Source: Paenibacillus riograndensis SBR5 (GTDB taxonomy: Bacteria; Bacillota; Bacilli; Paenibacillales; Paenibacillaceae). Taken from it: a stretch of DNA of 64,000 nt. This document shows, piece after piece, positions 16,017 through 23,638 of the stretch. The notes below the pieces were generated by a model. That model saw only the letters and a list, made by a program, of their open reading frames with translations. It made no database searches and was not told the DNA's origin. Both the position numbers and the translations under genes were made by a program. How positions within the stretch are numbered: position 1 is the stretch's first letter; every line of letters begins with the position of its first letter. The stretch is taken from positions 3,455,187 through 3,519,186 of the forward strand of contig NZ_LN831776.1 of NCBI RefSeq assembly GCF_000981585.1, written 5' to 3'.

Positions 16017-16916
16017 ATGAATTTTCACCAGCTTCATATCTTTTATACGGTTTCCGAGCGCGGAAGCTTCTCGGCCGCAGCACAGACGCTGCATATGACA
16101 CAGCCGGCGGTGACGATGCAGGTCCAGGCGCTGGAGGATTATTTCGGAGCCAAGCTGTTTGACCGTTCCAGCAAAAAAATTATGCTCTCCGAGGCCGGCC
16201 GCACCCTGCTGCCGTTTGCCCTGCGCAGCATCCAGCTGATGAGGGAGACTGACCAGGCGATGGCGGCTTTTACCCATATGCTTGAAGGGCGGCTGCTGCT
16301 GGGAGCGAGCCTGACGATCGGGGAATATGTGCTGCCGCGTCTGCTCGGTCCGTTCGGCAAAGCTTATCCGCATATCTCCATCATGATGAAGGTCATGAAT
16401 ACCTCGCAGCTGCTGGAGGAGATTCACAAGCATCAGCTGAATTTTGGCCTGATCGAGGCACCGGTGTCTCATCCGGATATGGTGATTGAACCGGTCATGG
16501 GGGATGAGCTGAAGCTGATCGTGCCAAGGGAGCATCCGCTTGCCGGGAAGGACGAGGTAACGCTTGCGGAGGCGCTGGAGCATCCTTTTGTACTCCGTGA
16601 GCAGGGTTCGGGAACCCGCCGGGTTATGGAAGAGCAACTGCTGGCCAAAGGGCTGGACCCGGGGGCGATGCGTGTGGTGATGGAGCTGGGAAGCACGGGA
16701 GCCGTGAAATCTGCGGTAGAGGCAGGGCTGGGCATAACCATTATCTCTACGTCTTCGGTTAAGCATGAGGTTGCCCTGGGATTGCTGAAGATTGTTAATA
16801 TTGCGGATGCCTCTTTCAAAAGACAGTTTTATGCGATTCACCTGAAGTCGACGCTGCTGCCGATATCGGCGGTTACATTTTTGACGTTTTTGCGTGACCG
16901 TGCAGGTGATCTGTAG
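16017..16916 (+). CDS. LysR-family transcriptional regulator
   Basis: A 299-residue LysR regulator. The winged HTH is at residues 1-60 (FSAAAQTLHMTQPAVTMQVQALEDYFG) and the type 2 periplasmic-binding-like effector domain occupies about 90-295. The layout is closest to the CysL/YwfK group, suggesting control of sulfur or central metabolism, but the target cannot be read from context. It is not divergent from a neighbour, which is unusual for LysR genes. AAGGAG lies about 8-9 nt before the ATG; upstream frame back to 15966 is not needed. A MITE-like repeat begins 44 bp after the stop. Confidence 0.92.
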   Translation: MNFHQLHIFYTVSERGSFSAAAQTLHMTQPAVTMQVQALEDYFGAKLFDRSSKKIMLSEAGRTLLPFALRSIQLMRETDQAMAAFTHMLEGRLLLGASLTIGEYVLPRLLGPFGKAYPHISIMMKVMNTSQLLEEIHKHQLNFGLIEAPVSHPDMVIEPVMGDELKLIVPREHPLAGKDEVTLAEALEHPFVLREQGSGTRRVMEEQLLAKGLDPGAMRVVMELGSTGAVKSAVEAGLGITIISTSSVKHEVALGLLKIVNIADASFKRQFYAIHLKSTLLPISAVTFLTFLRDRAGDL

Positions 16917-16959
16917 GGAAGCTGGCAGTTTTGTGCCCATGGTATTATGGAAAACGGAT

Positions 16960-17221
16960 AGCTATATAGAGTGAACTTGAAAAACGAACAAAAGGGAAAA
17001 GGGATGGAGGGGAAGTTTGGATACTTACGGAGCGAAAGCGTCCGCCTAAAAGCTTTCCGTAGGAAAGCTCACTATCTTCAGCATAGGCAGTCTGCGGATT
17101 TCCACTGCGAACAGCGGTAACAATCAAGAAATCTGCAGATGGGCAGCGGCCGGAAATCCAAACATTCTCCGTAGTCCCGATTATACCCCACAATGTAAAA
17201 CTAAGTTCAACTTTTATAGCT
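16960..17221. repeat. MITE-like element, copy 1 (262 bp, longest)
   Basis: It starts AGCTATATAGAGTGAACTT and ends with the imperfect inverse AAGTTCAACTTTTATAGCT. Subterminal segments are also inverted: GGAAGTTTGGA pairs with TCCAAACATTC. Compared with the other copies it holds about 45 extra bp with its own small palindrome (AGCTTTCC, GTA, GGAAAGCT). ACGGA flanks both ends and could be part of a target duplication. No coding capacity. Confidence 0.8.
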
Positions 17222-17240
17222 TAACGGACGGGGGATAGGT

Positions 17241-18734
17241 ATGGCGGTTTTACTTAAGGGTGAGAAGGTAACGCTGAGAGATCTGACGGAAGAGGATATC
17301 CGCACCCTATACTATTATGAGTTTGAAGCCGAGGACAGGGAGCATCTGCTCTGGAATGGCCCTTACGGCACGCAGGAATGGGAAAGCTATGAAACGTTTG
17401 CACCCAAATTTGCCGAGATTCTGGCGCTGACCTATACCGGTGAGCCCCGCAGCCGCCTGGTGGTTGAGATTGACGGTCAACTCAAAGGAACGGTAGGCCG
17501 GTATTGGGTGTCCAAGGTCACGAATTGGTTCGAGATCGGGATTGTGCTGTTTGACTCGCGTGATTGGTCAGGCGGGTATGGTACCGAGGCCTTCCGGATG
17601 TGGATGGGATATCTGTTTGATTCGCTGGATACGGTCCGGCTTGGAATCGGCACGTGGTCGGGCAATGTCCGGATGATGGGGCTGGCCGCCAAATGCGGAA
17701 TGATCGAAGAAGCCCGGGTACGCAAGGCGCGGATTGTGCGCGGGGAGTACTACGATGCCATTAAGATGGGAATTCTTCGTGAGGAATGGGAAGCAGCCCA
17801 GGGCTTGAATACGAAAGGCAGGGTGGAACCGATGGAACCAAAGGGCAGGAATAGCAGTTTAAAAGATCAGGCGGGCGGCGGATTCGCCGGCAGAGCCGAT
17901 TTGCATACCCATACGCTGGCTTCAGACGGGATGCAGTCTCCGGCGGAGAATGTGCGGCTGGCCCATGAAAAAGGGCTTGCGGCGGTCGCAATCACGGATC
18001 ATGATACCGTAGCCGGAGTGGCTGAAGCGCTTGAAGCGGGGCGGAAATATGGAATCACCGTTGTACCCGGAGTAGAAATCAGCACACGCGCCGGCGGCAA
18101 AGAGATCCATGTGCTGGGGTATTACATGGACACGCAGCAGGAGCTGTTTTTATCCCGGCTTGCTGAGCAAAGGGATACCCGCGCGCAGCGGAACGAAGCT
18201 ATTATTGCCAAGCTTCAGGCGCTGGGCATAGCTATTACAATGGATCAAGTCACCGCCGGGATTGGCCGTGAACTGAAGCCTGATGAGAGCGTGGGCCGTC
18301 CTCATATTGCCGATGAACTGGTGCGTCTTGGCGCCGCTGTGGACATGCGCGACGCGTTCGACAAGTATCTGGCAGAAGGTGCGGCGGCTTTTGTATCGCC
18401 GCCGCGCATCACGCCGGAGCTGGCCTGCGAATGGATTGCTGAGGCCGGCGGTGCGGCGGTGCTGGCACATCCCGGTATTTACGGGGATGATGAGCTGGTC
18501 CGCAGCATAATTGAACGCAGCGCGCTGCGCGGCATCGAGGCGTACCATTCAGACCACAGCCCGGCTGATGCAGAGCGTTACCTTGCGCTCGCGGAAGAAT
18601 TCGGGCTGCTGGTCACGGGCGGCTCGGATTTCCACGGTGCCCGCCAGGGGGTTGTATTCCACGGCGAGATCGGCAGCGTGTCGGTTCCTGTTGGCGTGCT
18701 GGAGCAGCTGCGGGATAAGCCGAAGCTGCACTAA
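17241..18734 (+). CDS. GNAT acetyltransferase fused to a PHP-domain phosphoesterase
   Basis: A 497-residue two-domain protein. Residues 1-180 are a RimJ/RimL-type GNAT domain (FEIGIVLFDSRDWSGGYGTE near 97-116). A hydrophilic linker at about 182-217 joins it to a PHP domain at about 218-490 with metal motifs DLHTH at 220-224, TDHDT at 252-256, GVEI at 277-280, a later AHPG, and GSDFHG near the end. The PHP half resembles the YciV/TrpH phosphoesterases (nucleoside 3',5'-bisphosphate phosphatase or 5'-3' RNase AM). Either half is common alone; the joined form is unusual. Met198 could give a free PHP protein but has only a weak ribosome binding site. Confidence 0.88.
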   Translation: MAVLLKGEKVTLRDLTEEDIRTLYYYEFEAEDREHLLWNGPYGTQEWESYETFAPKFAEILALTYTGEPRSRLVVEIDGQLKGTVGRYWVSKVTNWFEIGIVLFDSRDWSGGYGTEAFRMWMGYLFDSLDTVRLGIGTWSGNVRMMGLAAKCGMIEEARVRKARIVRGEYYDAIKMGILREEWEAAQGLNTKGRVEPMEPKGRNSSLKDQAGGGFAGRADLHTHTLASDGMQSPAENVRLAHEKGLAAVAITDHDTVAGVAEALEAGRKYGITVVPGVEISTRAGGKEIHVLGYYMDTQQELFLSRLAEQRDTRAQRNEAIIAKLQALGIAITMDQVTAGIGRELKPDESVGRPHIADELVRLGAAVDMRDAFDKYLAEGAAAFVSPPRITPELACEWIAEAGGAAVLAHPGIYGDDELVRSIIERSALRGIEAYHSDHSPADAERYLALAEEFGLLVTGGSDFHGARQGVVFHGEIGSVSVPVGVLEQLRDKPKLH

Positions 18735-18749
18735 GGTGCGGGGGAGGCA

Positions 18750-19070
18750 GAAGCGGCGCCGGGCCGGGAAATAAGGGTAGAAATACCCTTGAATGGGCCG
18801 GAAACGGCGCCGTGCCAGAAATCAAGGGTAAAAATACCCTTGAATGAGTCGGAAACGGCGCCGTGCCAGAAATCAAGGGTAAAAATACCCTTGAATGAGT
18901 CGGAAACGGCGCCGTGCCAGAAATCAAGGGTAAAAATACCCTTGAATGAGTCGGAAACGGCGCCGTGCCAGAAATCAAGGGTATAAATACCCTTGAATGG
19001 GCCGGAAACGGCGCCGTGCCGGAAAACAAGGGTAAAAATACCCTTGAATGGGCGCGAGCGGTGCCCGAAG
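18750..19070. repeat. 51-bp tandem hairpin array (six full units plus edges)
   Basis: The AAGGG anchor recurs at 18773, 18824, 18875, 18926, 18977 and 19028, exactly 51 bp apart, with partial units at both ends. Every unit holds a perfect 7-8 bp stem with a 4-nt loop (CAAGGGTA, AAAA/TAAA/GAAA, TACCCTTG) and a GGCGCC-centred palindrome. Because 51 is divisible by 3, several frames stay open through the array and read as 17-residue repeats. No ribosome binding site supports translation. Units have no variable spacers, so it is not CRISPR. Confidence 0.9.
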
Positions 19071-19081
19071 CACCGCTATAT

Positions 19082-19132
19082 AAAGAACCTCCAGCCACGG
19101 ATGCTGTTCCGTCCTTGGCTGGAGGTTCTTTT
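19082..19132 (+). terminator. strong terminator behind the tandem array
   Basis: AAAGAACCTCCAGCCA pairs with TGGCTGGAGGTTCTTT, with an inner CGGA/TCCG helix, and ends in Ts. It probably ends transcription from the GNAT-PHP gene, which would place the whole 51-bp array in the 3' untranslated RNA. Confidence 0.85.
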
Positions 19133-19149
19133 CATTCAAATATTAAGAA

Positions 19150-19186
19150 TTTTATATGCTTCGCGTAAAAAATTATCCTTCCATTT
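19150..19186. repeat. double-hairpin element, 5' fragment only
   Basis: TTTATATGCTTCGCG followed by an A-rich stretch and ATTATCCTTCCATTT matches the left part of the copy at 21408-21498. The GAAACGG stem region is missing. Confidence 0.5.
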
Positions 19187-19232
19187 AATTTATATGTTTT
19201 GGGAGAAGTGACTTCCCCCTTATTTAACTGTG

Positions 19233-19340
19233 GAAAAATGTGGATATCTTGGAAGCCTCACAGGAATATACGCGATGCAGGAGGATAGGGCTCCATCCGC
19301 GGATGAAGCGGACCGAGGAGGACCGAGGAGCCCTTATTGT
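19233..19340 (+). repeat. dispersed intergenic repeat, copy 2
   Basis: The partner of 12315-12414. This copy carries an internal duplication of GACCGAGGAG. Both copies lie next to mobile elements (group II intron and IS110). Confidence 0.7.
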
Positions 19341-19364
19341 GCCCAAAATCTTACTTTATCTACA

Positions 19365-19497
19365 GTTACGGACAGGAGACGTTATCACGTTCGAAGGAGC
19401 CTGGAATAAAGGGGAAAGGGAGAAATAAAGGCATCTGAGTCCCTAGTCCTGCGGAATAGGCGAATTTTCTATCCATAACGGCTTTCCTGTCCGTAAC
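19365..19497. repeat. 13-bp inverted repeat in an otherwise empty stretch
   Basis: GTTACGGACAGGA (19365-19377) is perfectly inverted at 19485-19497, with about 107 bp between the arms. No gene is convincing in 19341-19557; the 62-codon frame at 19240-19428 runs through repeats. Confidence 0.55.
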
Positions 19498-19557
19498 GCT
19501 GAGGATTGATCGTGAAAGGAATAGGGCGATCCGTCTTTACCGGCTTTTTCGCAGGTG

Positions 19558-19633
19558 CTAGTTGGAAAAAGGGAACTTATTTTTCCGAAAATTAAGAAAT
19601 CCTGAGATTGAAGTGGAAAAAGTGAACCTAATC
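19558..19633 (+). repeat. two left-hand copies of a GTGGAAAAAGNG motif flanking IS110
   Basis: GTTGGAAAAAGGGAACTTAT (from 19560) and AGTGGAAAAAGTGAACCTAA (from 19612) are direct copies about 51 bp apart. Inverted copies occur on the other side of the transposase (21226-21304). Confidence 0.6.
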
Positions 19634-19867
19634 ACCCATGGCCTGGCGGCCACCGTCGGTCATGAAAATCAGGTGAAGTCAGAGTATATATTTGGTAAAA
19701 TCGTGCTGTGGATCAGAGGTCGATTCAATATTGGTGAAACATCCCGTAACCTAATCTGACCAACTGCAACGACGAGGATCGCCGAGTGTTGCCACGAGCA
19801 CGTGTATAAAATTTCACCTCTTTAGGTTGCATGATCCACGCATACTTTTAGCTTGGAGGTAGGGAAT

Positions 19868-21093
19868 ATGGATGCCATTCGTGAACGCTGTGCCGGGTTG
19901 GATATTCATCAGGAGACGGTGGTGGTTTGTCTACTGAGTGGCCCCCTGGAGAAGAAACCCAAGTCCGTGATCGAGACGTTTGGAACCACGACCCGCGAGC
20001 TTTTGAGATTACAGGAGTGGCTGGAGCAGCAGGGATGTACCGAGATTGCCATGGAAAGTACAGGGGTCTTTTGGAAACCCGTGTGGAACATTCTAGAAAG
20101 CACCTGTACGATCACGCTGGCCAACCCGCAACGCATCCGCAATATGCCCGGGAAGAAGACCGACGTCAAGGATGCCGAGTGGATCGCCAAGCTCCACCGC
20201 TGCGGCTTGATTGAGGGAAGCTTTGTCCCGGACGAGCCCATCCGCGATTTGCGTGACCTTACCCGGTATCTGCGCAAGCTTAAGCAAAACGCGACGCAAG
20301 AAAAGAACCGGATTCACAAAATTCTACAAGATGCCAACATTAAACTGACCACGTATGTCTCCGATCTTTTTGGCGTTTCCGGTCGTGCGCTACTGGACTC
20401 GATTGTGAATGGCGAAGTGCTGGAGGTGCATGAGGTCCGCAAGCTGGTGCATACCCGGCTGAAGATGAAGGTGCCTTCACTGGTCGAAGCGATGAACGGC
20501 CGACTACGTCTGCATCACCGGAAGATGATCCGGCGTCATTGGGATCATTTGCAGTATCTGGAGAGTGAAATGCAGACGTTGGAAGCTGAAATTGAGGAAC
20601 TGGTGCAACCATACAGGAAGGAAATTGAACTGCTGGATACCATTCCAGGCGTGAGCACGGATGCCGCGGCGAGCATCGTGGCGGAACTGGGTACCGACGT
20701 GTCTCCTTTTCCAAGTGAAGCTCATCTGGCCTCTTGGGTCGGGGTGTGTCCAGCCAACCATGAGAGCGCCGGTAAAAAAAAAGTAAAAAGAACCAACGCG
20801 GGAACCGAGGTCTGAAAGCCGTACTCGTCCAGTGCGCTTGGGCAGCGAGCAAGTCCAAGAATAATCGGCTTTCCGCTATGTACAGTCGGATCGTGAAACG
20901 GGCAGGAAAACAGAAAGCCATCGTCGCTTTAGCCCATGCGATGATCCGAATCATGTATGTGATGCTTCGGGATAAAGTCCCCTATACCGAGCTGGGGACG
21001 GAATATCTGAACACCCCAGAGCAGACCGCAAATTACCTGATTAAAAAACTTCAAAAGCTAGGCTACCAAGTGGAACTGACACCTATTACATGA
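19868..21093 (+). pseudogene. IS110-family transposase, frameshifted
   Basis: The first part (to 20815) has the RuvC-like DEDD domain: GLDIHQET, AMESTGVFWKPVW and TDVKDAEWIAKL. A coiled coil follows, then the start of the C-terminal transposase domain (IPGVSTDAAASIVAELG, WVGVCPANHESAGK). At a run of nine A (20774-20782) the frame moves by -1; the rest (LKAVLVQCAWAASKSKNN to ELTPIT) is in the other frame to 21093. Either this is a decayed copy or slippage on A9 restores the protein. GGAGGT lies 8 nt before ATG 19868. IS110 enzymes are guided by a bridge RNA coded in the element. Confidence 0.85.
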
Positions 21094-21225
21094 TACCCAC
21101 TTTTTAAAAAAATGAAGTTCCGATATAGGGGATCTTTAAAGCAAAATTTACTTTCGAGCTGTGAAGCGACAAAGTTATTTTCGTATAAATTGGGCCACTT
21201 TTCTTGAACAATGGCGAAATGAGCT

Positions 21226-21304
21226 GAATTAGTGTACCTTTTTCCACCTCATCTGCCCGAGGGTAGGGTACTCCGGCAAATTAGTGTCCCTTATTCCACT
21301 TAAA
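21226..21304 (-). repeat. two right-hand inverted copies of the GTGGAAWAAGG motif
   Basis: TTAGTGTACCTTTTTCCAC (21229-21247) and TTAGTGTCCCTTATTCCAC (21281-21299) are reverse complements of the left-hand motif and are about 52 bp apart. Together with the left pair they frame the IS110 copy. Confidence 0.6.
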
Positions 21305-21356
21305 GAGTTGCCGTAGGCTTCACGGGGAGTCGTTCTCCAGGTAACGCTAGAACCAA

Positions 21357-21397
21357 GACGGCTGCACTGTCCCGTGGAGGACCGCACAGCCGTTTTT
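21357..21397 (+). terminator. terminator-like hairpin downstream of IS110
   Basis: ACGGCTG pairs with CAGCCGT around an inner TCC/GGA region, followed by five Ts. It faces the convergent rqcH gene. Confidence 0.65.
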
Positions 21398-21407
21398 GTT
21401 CAAATAT

Positions 21408-21498
21408 ATTTATATGCTTCACGCTATAAATTATTCTTCTATTTCCCGCTGAAACGGGTATCGTCCTAATAAGGACGGCGTAGCCGTTTCTACTTGAG
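21408..21498. repeat. double-hairpin intergenic element, best-preserved copy
   Basis: A TATATGCTTCACGCTATAAA leader, then TTTCCCGCT, an outer stem GAAACGG (21451-21457)/CCGTTTC (21484-21490) and an inner stem CGTCC/GGACG. It ends TCTACTTG. It sits just past the 3' end of rqcH. Confidence 0.75.
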
Positions 21499-21524
21499 AG
21501 TTATTGCAGCACCTGCGGATGCCA

Positions 21525-23447
21525 TTAACTCCTCAGGGTATTCGGCAGGCTTTTGATCCGCTCCTCGTCGGGAGTGACGAACAGAGTCTTTTGATGGTCG
21601 TAAATGACGAAGCCGGGCTTCGCCCCGCTGGGTTTGCGGACATGGCGGATAAGCGTGCAGTCCACAGGGACGCTGCTCGATTGCTTCGCCTGGCTGAAGT
21701 AAGCTGCCAGCTGTGCGGCTTCCTCAAGAGTGGCGTCGCCAAAGGTCTCGCTGCGGATCACTACATGGGAGCCGGGAATGTCCTTGGTATGCAGCCAGGT
21801 ATCGTTCGCCGAAGCGAGACGGTTCGTGACGTATTCGTTCTGCAGATTGTTTTTGCCGACATAAATATCTATGCCTTCCGAAGAAGTGAACACCTGCAGG
21901 GTGGGACGGGCAGCTTTTTTCTTTTTCTTGCCTTTTTTGCTGCGGTCGCGCAGGTAGCCCTGGCTCACAAGCTCGTCGCGGATTTCCTCGATATCATTCA
22001 GGGAGGCGTGGGCCAACTGCTGAAGCAGCGTTTCTATGTAGGCAATTTCCTCATGGGTTTTGAGCAGCTGTTCGTTGATGACCAGCAGGCTGTTTTTGTA
22101 TTTGTTGTATTTTTTGAAATAGCGCTGCGCATTGTCCGAAGGGCTAAGCAGGGGATCAAGCGGAATGGTGATTTCCGCCTGATCCTCATCGTAATAGTTG
22201 ACAAGCCTGGCTTGTTTGTCACCTTTGGATACGGCATGAAGGGAAGCGAACAGCAGCTCGCCCCAAATCCGGAATTGATCGGCATCCTGGGCTTCGTCCA
22301 GGTCCTTTTGCAGGTTGGCGAGCTTTTTGACGTTTTTGCTCCGTTCATTGCTGAGGAAGCGGATCAGGTCGCTGACCCGCTGCTTCACCGTATCACGTTC
22401 GGCTTTATCCCCGTAATAATCCTCCAGACAGCTGCTGATGGAGCTGTAATGCTTCACATGGTCATCCGGAAGGGTCAGGGGAATCGCCGAGAAGACAGGC
22501 TTGCCTTTGGCATTTGCCCCGGACATTGGAGAAAATCTGCATTTCCGCACCGGTTCAAGCACAGTGTCGAAGGCTTGCCATAGAGAGGCCATCTCTTCTG
22601 TCCACGGGTCATCCGCTGCTGGTGAACCAGCAGGCGCTTCACCCGCGGAACCAGCTTCCGAAGCTGATCCGCCGCCGCGCTGCCGCACAATCTCTCCGGC
22701 GATCAGCGGGCTTATGCCGCTGAAGGCATGGACCATCCAGCCGGCAGGGTCGGCTGAGGGTGCAGGGCCGCCGGAGCCGTCCGCCTTCGGCTCCTCCAGC
22801 GATTTCAAGAGGTCGGCCAGCTCGCCCTCAATGATCTCTTCAGGCTCCTGCTCTTCGCCGGAGTCTACCAGCAGCGCCGCCTCTTCTGCCGCCGCCGCAA
22901 GGCTCAAGAATCCCCCCCTGCTGATATCCAGCGGGTTCAGCTTATGCTGCTGTGGCGGCTCGATGTACGCGATGCCGGGCATAACATTCCGGTAGCTGCT
23001 GATCGTCGGAGTGACATGATGGATGCCGTCGATGATGATACCGGTCGCAAGCTCGGTAAGAATGATGTTGCTGTGCCGTCCCATCAGCTCAATAATGATT
23101 TTTTTGGCGGATACATCTCCGAGCTCATCCCGGGTCCGCACCTGGATATGAATGATGCGCTCCATGCCGACCTGGCTGATACTATCAATGGTTCCGCCTT
23201 CGCAGTGTTTGCGCATCAGCATGCAGAACATTGGCGCTTCTGGAGGATTAATGCTGTTTCTGTCAGTCAGATGAACCCGCGGATAGGTCGGGTTGGCCGA
23301 CAAGAGCAGCTTGCCGCCACCGCCGGAGCCGCGCAGGATGAAGATCAGATCGTGTGTGCTCGGTTGATATATTTTGCCGATGCGTGCACCGATAAAGGGC
23401 TGAAGCTCGTGCACGATCGCTCTGGTTACAATACCGTCTAATGCCAT
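21525..23447 (-). CDS. rqcH: RqcH, ribosome-associated quality control factor (Rqc2/NEMF family)
   Basis: A 640-residue NFACT protein (B. subtilis YloA). The N-terminal NFACT-N domain (1-200), a helix-hairpin-helix area (GISPLIAGEIV), a long coiled coil (about 370-470) and the C-terminal NFACT-R domain (IDIYVGKNNLQNEYVTNRLA, ending near TLRS) are all present. RqcH binds obstructed 50S subunits and recruits tRNA-Ala to add alanine tails. A Gly/Ala/Glu-rich low-complexity stretch lies at about 230-310. At the position of the functionally key Asp-Arg pair I read Glu96-Arg97. ATG 23447 (MALDG) is 8 nt from AGGAGA; longer frames upstream are rejected. It is divergent from the Ca2+-ATPase gene. Confidence 0.93.
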   Translation of the reverse strand: MALDGIVTRAIVHELQPFIGARIGKIYQPSTHDLIFILRGSGGGGKLLLSANPTYPRVHLTDRNSINPPEAPMFCMLMRKHCEGGTIDSISQVGMERIIHIQVRTRDELGDVSAKKIIIELMGRHSNIILTELATGIIIDGIHHVTPTISSYRNVMPGIAYIEPPQQHKLNPLDISRGGFLSLAAAAEEAALLVDSGEEQEPEEIIEGELADLLKSLEEPKADGSGGPAPSADPAGWMVHAFSGISPLIAGEIVRQRGGGSASEAGSAGEAPAGSPAADDPWTEEMASLWQAFDTVLEPVRKCRFSPMSGANAKGKPVFSAIPLTLPDDHVKHYSSISSCLEDYYGDKAERDTVKQRVSDLIRFLSNERSKNVKKLANLQKDLDEAQDADQFRIWGELLFASLHAVSKGDKQARLVNYYDEDQAEITIPLDPLLSPSDNAQRYFKKYNKYKNSLLVINEQLLKTHEEIAYIETLLQQLAHASLNDIEEIRDELVSQGYLRDRSKKGKKKKKAARPTLQVFTSSEGIDIYVGKNNLQNEYVTNRLASANDTWLHTKDIPGSHVVIRSETFGDATLEEAAQLAAYFSQAKQSSSVPVDCTLIRHVRKPSGAKPGFVIYDHQKTLFVTPDEERIKSLPNTLRS

Positions 23448-23638
23448 AATCATGTTCTCCTGTCGCCTGATAATAATATGCTCCTCTCTATGATGCCATA
23501 CTTTGACACATTTGCGCAAAAGCAGAAGCAGGTGAAAGTGATATTTTGGGACGACCATGAATACACTTGGACATGAACAGGTGGAAAAGCTGTGCGCCGC
23601 CGGAAGTCAAGAAACGACCGGGAGGGGAAAGAAGAGAT

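Noticed and set aside
18750..19070. CRISPR array
   Set aside because: Units are tandem and nearly identical over their whole 51 bp, with no unique spacers and no cas genes in the window.
18613..19098. 161-codon minus-strand frame with 17-residue repeats
   Set aside because: It exists because the repeat period is a multiple of three; it overlaps the GNAT-PHP gene and lacks a ribosome binding site.
21504..22583. 359-codon plus-strand frame opposite rqcH
   Set aside because: Shadow of a strongly conserved gene; no family likeness.
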